Assembly: GCF_002224125.1 (NCBI RefSeq)
Contig: NZ_NCSM01000008.1
Location: 62,825 to 126,824, forward strand
Length of the DNA: 64,000 nucleotides
DNA from: Streptomyces sp. NBS 14/10
Lineage (GTDB): Bacteria; Actinomycetota; Actinomycetes; Streptomycetales; Streptomycetaceae
Direction: 5' to 3'
Part shown: positions 60,939 to 64,000 of the stretch, piece after piece
How the letters are laid out: the number at the start of each line of letters is the position of its first letter
How positions within the stretch are numbered: position 1 is the first letter of the stretch
The notes under the pieces: generated by a model
What the model was told of the DNA's origin: nothing
Databases searched by the model: none
Seen by the model: only the letters and a program-made list of their open reading frames with translations
Program-made: the position numbers and the translations under genes

Positions 60939-60953
60939 GAGAACAGTGTTCTT
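60939..60953. promoter_or_regulatory. TetR operator 1
   Basis: GAGAACAGTGTTCTT is an inverted repeat with one mismatch. Immediately downstream lies the -35 TTGACA (60952–60957) for the reductase promoter, so binding would block RNA polymerase. Confidence 0.75.
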
Positions 60954-60981
60954 GACAGCGTGACCCCGTGCTGGCTACGGT
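60952..60981 (+). promoter_or_regulatory. Promoter of the reductase gene
   Basis: Consensus TTGACA at 60952–60957 and TACGGT at 60976–60981 with an 18-bp spacer, flanked by the two TetR operators. Confidence 0.7.
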
Positions 60982-60991
60982 GTCCTCATTC

Positions 60992-61006
60992 GAGAACACT
61001 GTTCTC
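60992..61006. promoter_or_regulatory. TetR operator 2
   Basis: GAGAACACTGTTCTC is a perfect inverted repeat around a central base, located just downstream of the reductase -10. It has the same half-sites as operator 1, 53 bp away centre to centre. Confidence 0.8.
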
Positions 61007-61033
61007 GGCCGAGTTTGGGGAGAGTGTTCGTTC

Positions 61034-61966
61034 ATGGACCTTCATGTCATCGTCGGAGCCGGCCCGGTCGGCGCGGCCACCGCACGGTTGCTCATCGGCA
61101 GAGGTGAGCGAGTCCGCCTGATCACCCGCCGCGGCGGCGGGCCGGAACTCGCCGGGATCGAACGCGTCGCGGCAGACGCGACCGACTCGGACACGCTCGC
61201 TCGGCACGCCGAAGGCGCCGTCGCGCTGTACAGCTGCGCGGGCCCCGCCTATCACCGCTGGGCCGCCGATTGGCCGCCGCTCGGCACGGCACTCATACGG
61301 GCCGCGGAGGCCACCGGCGCGGTGCTCGTCACCACCGGCAACCTGTACGGCTACGGCCAGGTCGATGTCCCGATGACCGAGCAACTGCCGCTGCGTCCCA
61401 ACTCGGTGAAGGGCGAGGTCCGGGCCAAACTGTGGGCCGACGCCCTGGCCGCGCACGAAGCCGGGCGAATCCGTACGGCAGAGGTCCGCGGCTCGGACTA
61501 CCTGGGCGCGGGCGCCCTCTCCCCGTTCAGCGCCATGGTGCTGCCCAAGGTGCTCGCCGGTCGGCGCGGTTCCATACCCGCCGACCTGGACGCGCCACAC
61601 AGCTGGACCTACGTCGGCGACGTGGCCCGCGCCCTTGTCGCGGTCGCCGCTGACGAGAAGGCGTGGGGGCGACCGTGGCACGTGCCCACCGCGCCTCCGC
61701 TGTCCATCCGCGCGCTCGCCACCCGCGCCGCCGAACTGGCGGAAGCACCCGCCGCCCGCGTGGCCACGATGCCCGGTTTCGCACTCCGGCTCGCAGGGCT
61801 CTTCAACCCGGCCGCGCGGGAGATGCTTGAGGTCCAGTACCAGATGCGACGGCCCTTCGTACTCGACTCGTCCGCCGCCACGGCAGCTTTCGGGATCGAG
61901 CCGACTTCGACCGACGAGGCGTTGCGAGAGACCATCGAGGGCTTGCACACGACCACCGTGCGCTGA
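61034..61966 (+). CDS. NAD(P)-binding Rossmann protein (NAD-dependent epimerase-like SDR)
   Basis: 310 residues. N-terminal nucleotide loop LHVIVGAGPVGAATARLLIGRG, then VLVTTGNLYGYGQ (the S/T-x-NxYGxG atypical-SDR region) and WTYVGDVARALVAVAADE. This is an extended SDR related to nucleoside-sugar epimerases, but the catalytic YxxxK is not obvious, so redox chemistry is not certain. ATG at 61034 follows GGGGAGAG. Probably a detoxification or small-molecule reductase controlled by the TetR protein. Confidence 0.85.
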   Translation: MDLHVIVGAGPVGAATARLLIGRGERVRLITRRGGGPELAGIERVAADATDSDTLARHAEGAVALYSCAGPAYHRWAADWPPLGTALIRAAEATGAVLVTTGNLYGYGQVDVPMTEQLPLRPNSVKGEVRAKLWADALAAHEAGRIRTAEVRGSDYLGAGALSPFSAMVLPKVLAGRRGSIPADLDAPHSWTYVGDVARALVAVAADEKAWGRPWHVPTAPPLSIRALATRAAELAEAPAARVATMPGFALRLAGLFNPAAREMLEVQYQMRRPFVLDSSAATAAFGIEPTSTDEALRETIEGLHTTTVR

Positions 61967-62483
61967 TTGTGCTGTCCGGTGAGGTCGATGCCGCCGCAGG
62001 TTCGCCCGGGAGGTGGCGGGTCGGAAAGTCACCGGCTTGTTCACGGCCGCCCTGGTCGACGCCGATGCCGACGCTTCATCCTCCTGGCTGGCCACCGCCT
62101 ACGTACCCGGCATGCCCCTGGACGAGGCCGCCGCGGTGCACGGCCCCTGGCCAGTTGCGCCGTACTCGCGCCGCTCCCGTCCCGCGCGGGGCCCGGTACC
62201 TGCACGCTCTCACCACCACACTCACCACCGGACTGTTAGCAATTCACGTCTCCCCCATACACATGGCTTGGGGGGAGTACGACACCCTTGGTTCCGGGTG
62301 CGTGGATCTTCGGGCTCGGATGCGCAGCGCTGCTCTGCAGCACCTTGCGGGCCCCGACCCCAAGACACCCACCCGCACCCTGACGCCGTCACCGCTGGCC
62401 TCACCCTGACCTGGAACTCCGGCGTTGCGGATACCGTTCGCCGCCGTCCCGCGCTGTCGGCCTCTCCGTATAGCTTCACCTGC
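61967..62483. other. 517-bp gap: kinase remnant plus promoter region
   Basis: Contains the Ser/Thr kinase remnant (61992–62170) and a GC-poor part from about 62220 (ACACTCACCACCGGACTGTT and ACACATGGCTTGG) that probably holds the promoter of the WGR-like gene. The frame stays open throughout into that gene, but codon quality and homology end after the remnant. Confidence 0.5.
61992..62170 (+). pseudogene. Remnant of a Ser/Thr protein kinase N-lobe
   Basis: Reads RRRFAREVAGRKVTGLFTAAL, then VDADADASSSWLATAYVPGM and PLDEAAAVHGPWP. This matches the alphaC to hinge region of Streptomyces membrane kinases (FLREVxAARxVSG, VVDADxxxxxPWLATAYVPGxSL). The ATP-binding glycine loop, the HRD catalytic loop and DFG are missing. 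The sequence then loses similarity, so it is a broken kinase gene fragment. Confidence 0.6.
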
Positions 62484-63737
62484 ATGACCAGGCTGGATAC
62501 AACGATGAGGTCGTCGGCCGACCCGGCGAAGGTGAAGTTCTACCGGATCGCCGTCGAGGGCCCCCGGCTGATCCGCTCGGCGTGGACCGAGGGAAGGCGG
62601 CCCCGGGAGACCGTGACGGAGTGCGCGAACGAGCATGAGGCGGCGCGGGGGTTCGAGGAGCTGCGCTGGAAGAAGCTGCGGGAGGGCTTCGCCTGCGTCG
62701 CCGACGCCGGCCAGGCGGCGCGCGGCGCCGTCGTGCTCGACGTCAAGGTCCCCAACCGGTCCTGGGCCGAGGCGTTCGACCTGTCTCCGGACGGCCGGAC
62801 CATCGTCGTCGGCACCATGCTCAAGGACGCGTACGGCGCCGAGATCCACCTGATCGACGTCGCCACCGGACACCGCCGACTGATCCACGCCGAACCAGTG
62901 GGCAAGAGGCAGACGTTCGTGCACGCCGTGCACTTCGACGCCGGCGGTGAGCGCATCGTCTACGCGCTCAATGAGGAAACGCGGCTCTTTGATCCGGCGA
63001 GCGGCCAAACCCGGATTCTCGGCCAGTATCGGGAGTTCCAGGACGCCCACTTCAACCCGTTCCGCGTCCGTCCTTCGTGGGACGCGGCCCGGCGGCGGCT
63101 GCTGCTCTTCGACACGGGCGACCGCGTACGCGTACTCGACGCACTCGACGCACTCGGCCAGGAATGGAACGAGGTGTTCGCGACGTCCGCGGAAAGGCCC
63201 GCCATGCGCTGCTGGGCTGGCGCGCTTTCGCCGTCCGGAAAGCTCATGGCGCTGTGCTTCACCAAGGGGTCCCGGTACAAGGAGGACGACCCCGAGGTCA
63301 CCGAGGTCGAGGTCTGGGACATCGACCGGGATACGGTCCTGTGCCGTATCCCGATGGACCGCAAGCCGCATGCGATCGGCTTCGACCCGGCCGACACGCT
63401 GCTGGTCGCCAACCCCGAGTCCGCCGAGGGACCCTGCGCGTACTCCCTGGAGACCGGCGAACTCATCTGGCACTTCCCGCACCCGAACCCACACCTCACC
63501 GACCGCTGGGCCACCTGCTACGGCTGGGCATACTCGCCCGACGGCGCCACCCTGGCCATCGGCCGACGGGGCGACACCGACGTCGTCGACGCCGCCACCC
63601 GCCACAGCGACCCCGCCTTCGTACGCCACCCAGGGGAGCGCGGCACCGGGCGCACGTACACGGTCAGGATTTCCGCGGACGGCTCGCTCGTCGCCTCCGG
63701 CGGCGACACCGGCCGCATCGTTGTGTGCAAACTCTGA
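62484..63737 (+). CDS. WGR-like N-terminus plus beta-propeller protein
   Basis: 417 residues. The N-terminal ~60 residues (KVKFYRIAVEGPRLIRSAWTEGRRPRETVTECANEHEAARGFEELRWKKLREGF) match the WGR-domain outline, with the W-G-R core degenerate (WTEGR). The rest repeats WD40/YncE-like units: AFDLSPDGRTIVVGTML, VHAVHFDAGGERIVYAL, WAGALSPSGKLMALCF, YGWAYSPDGATLAIGRRG, VRISADGSLVASGGDTGRIVVCKL. No signal peptide. WGR domains occur with PARPs and polymerase-linked proteins; the role here is unknown. ATG at 62484. Confidence 0.7.
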   Translation: MTRLDTTMRSSADPAKVKFYRIAVEGPRLIRSAWTEGRRPRETVTECANEHEAARGFEELRWKKLREGFACVADAGQAARGAVVLDVKVPNRSWAEAFDLSPDGRTIVVGTMLKDAYGAEIHLIDVATGHRRLIHAEPVGKRQTFVHAVHFDAGGERIVYALNEETRLFDPASGQTRILGQYREFQDAHFNPFRVRPSWDAARRRLLLFDTGDRVRVLDALDALGQEWNEVFATSAERPAMRCWAGALSPSGKLMALCFTKGSRYKEDDPEVTEVEVWDIDRDTVLCRIPMDRKPHAIGFDPADTLLVANPESAEGPCAYSLETGELIWHFPHPNPHLTDRWATCYGWAYSPDGATLAIGRRGDTDVVDAATRHSDPAFVRHPGERGTGRTYTVRISADGSLVASGGDTGRIVVCKL

Positions 63738-63774
63738 GCGGGCGGGGGAGTCCGTCAGGCGGGGGAAGGGGCTG

Positions 63775-64000
63775 TCAGGCGGGTTCGGCGTTGAGGACGC
63801 GCCCGGCGGGGCTGCGGGTGTGGGCCCACGCGGGCAGCGCGGTGAGCGCCGCGATGGCCAGCAGGACGGCGAGCGCGGCGGTGAGCAGCCACGATCCCGG
63901 GGGCGTGACCTGCGTACCGAACAACCAGTACAGGCCGAGCCCGGTCGGAACACCCACCGCCACTCCGGGCACGGCGGGCAGGAGTTGCGCGACGCAGAGC
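63775..64000 (-). CDS. FtsX-type ABC permease, C-terminal fragment (cut by window edge)
   Basis: Open through the window edge. It reads LCVAQLLPAVPGVAVGVPTG at the N-terminal side, a membrane helix (WLLTAALAVLLAIAALTALPAWA) and the tail HTRSPAGRVLNAEPA. The PAVPG...G(I/V)PxGLxLY and LTALPAW–R–P–VLxxE pattern is the C-terminal part of FtsX-like permeases of MacB-type transporters. The 5' part lies beyond base 64000. Confidence 0.75.
   Translation of the reverse strand, partial: LCVAQLLPAVPGVAVGVPTGLGLYWLFGTQVTPPGSWLLTAALAVLLAIAALTALPAWAHTRSPAGRVLNAEPA

Overview
The window is a very GC-rich actinobacterial chromosome segment. GC-biased third codon positions, GTG and TTG starts, LCP and WXG-type families, and the gene order hutU–hutF–hutI, sigma factor, POT transporter, two-component pair, GtrA, purK–purE, acyl-CoA dehydrogenase, LCP cluster and sugar-nucleotide transferase all point to Streptomyces. 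From memory the order resembles the SCO3073 to about SCO3036 stretch of S. coelicolor; no alignment was run. No rRNA, tRNA, IS element or CRISPR array was seen.

Layout. 1–3284: a 19-bp tandem repeat, a type III PLP decarboxylase, a MerR regulator and a MerR-linked oxidoreductase. 3474–9098: a histidine-utilisation operon (hutU, an M20 amidohydrolase, hutF, hutI). 9245–11799: an oxidoreductase/TetR divergent pair and a lipoprotein. 11909–14201: a SigB/SigF-like stress sigma factor with an anti-sigma-factor antagonist and an RsbW-like ATPase. 14423–18924: four secreted or surface proteins, two with sortase-type C-termini, interrupted by a perfect 31-bp hairpin. 19008–23430: POT transporter, response regulator and histidine kinase, GtrA protein. 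23601–28237: a cluster of two WXG-motif proteins with C-terminal papain-like Cys-His-Asn domains, a small YxxxD protein, and a lipoprotein resembling chagasin-type (I42) cysteine-protease inhibitors. 28454–34230: purK–purE, dipeptidase, UDP-sugar dehydrogenase, acyl-CoA dehydrogenase. 34231–38634: a lineage-specific stretch (DUF5954-like protein, MmcQ/YjbR protein and a decayed second copy, an aminoglycoside-phosphotransferase-like enzyme, an ABC exporter). 38742–53088: a cell-envelope region with five LCP ligases, a GT2 glycosyltransferase, a PGRP-type amidase and a sugar nucleotidyltransferase. 53132–57843: DNA repair (AlkA-like, AlkB-like), an ECF sigma/anti-sigma-type pair and a P450–PEP-mutase-like fusion. 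57932–64000: accessory genes, including a TetR/reductase pair with clear operators, a protein-kinase remnant, a WGR-like/beta-propeller protein and a truncated FtsX-type permease.

Most striking system: in 23601–28237 two probable type VII-secreted cysteine peptidases (catalytic C344/H468/N484 and C350/H480/N496) enclose a membrane-anchored protein of the type that inhibits papain-like peptidases. This suggests a secreted toxin/protease–immunity module whose immunity protein is a chagasin-like lipoprotein. Secondary points are the variant hut operon with an M20 hydrolase in place of hutG, the surface-protein operon with a duplicated domain and two different sortase signals, and the P450-like/PEP-mutase fusion.
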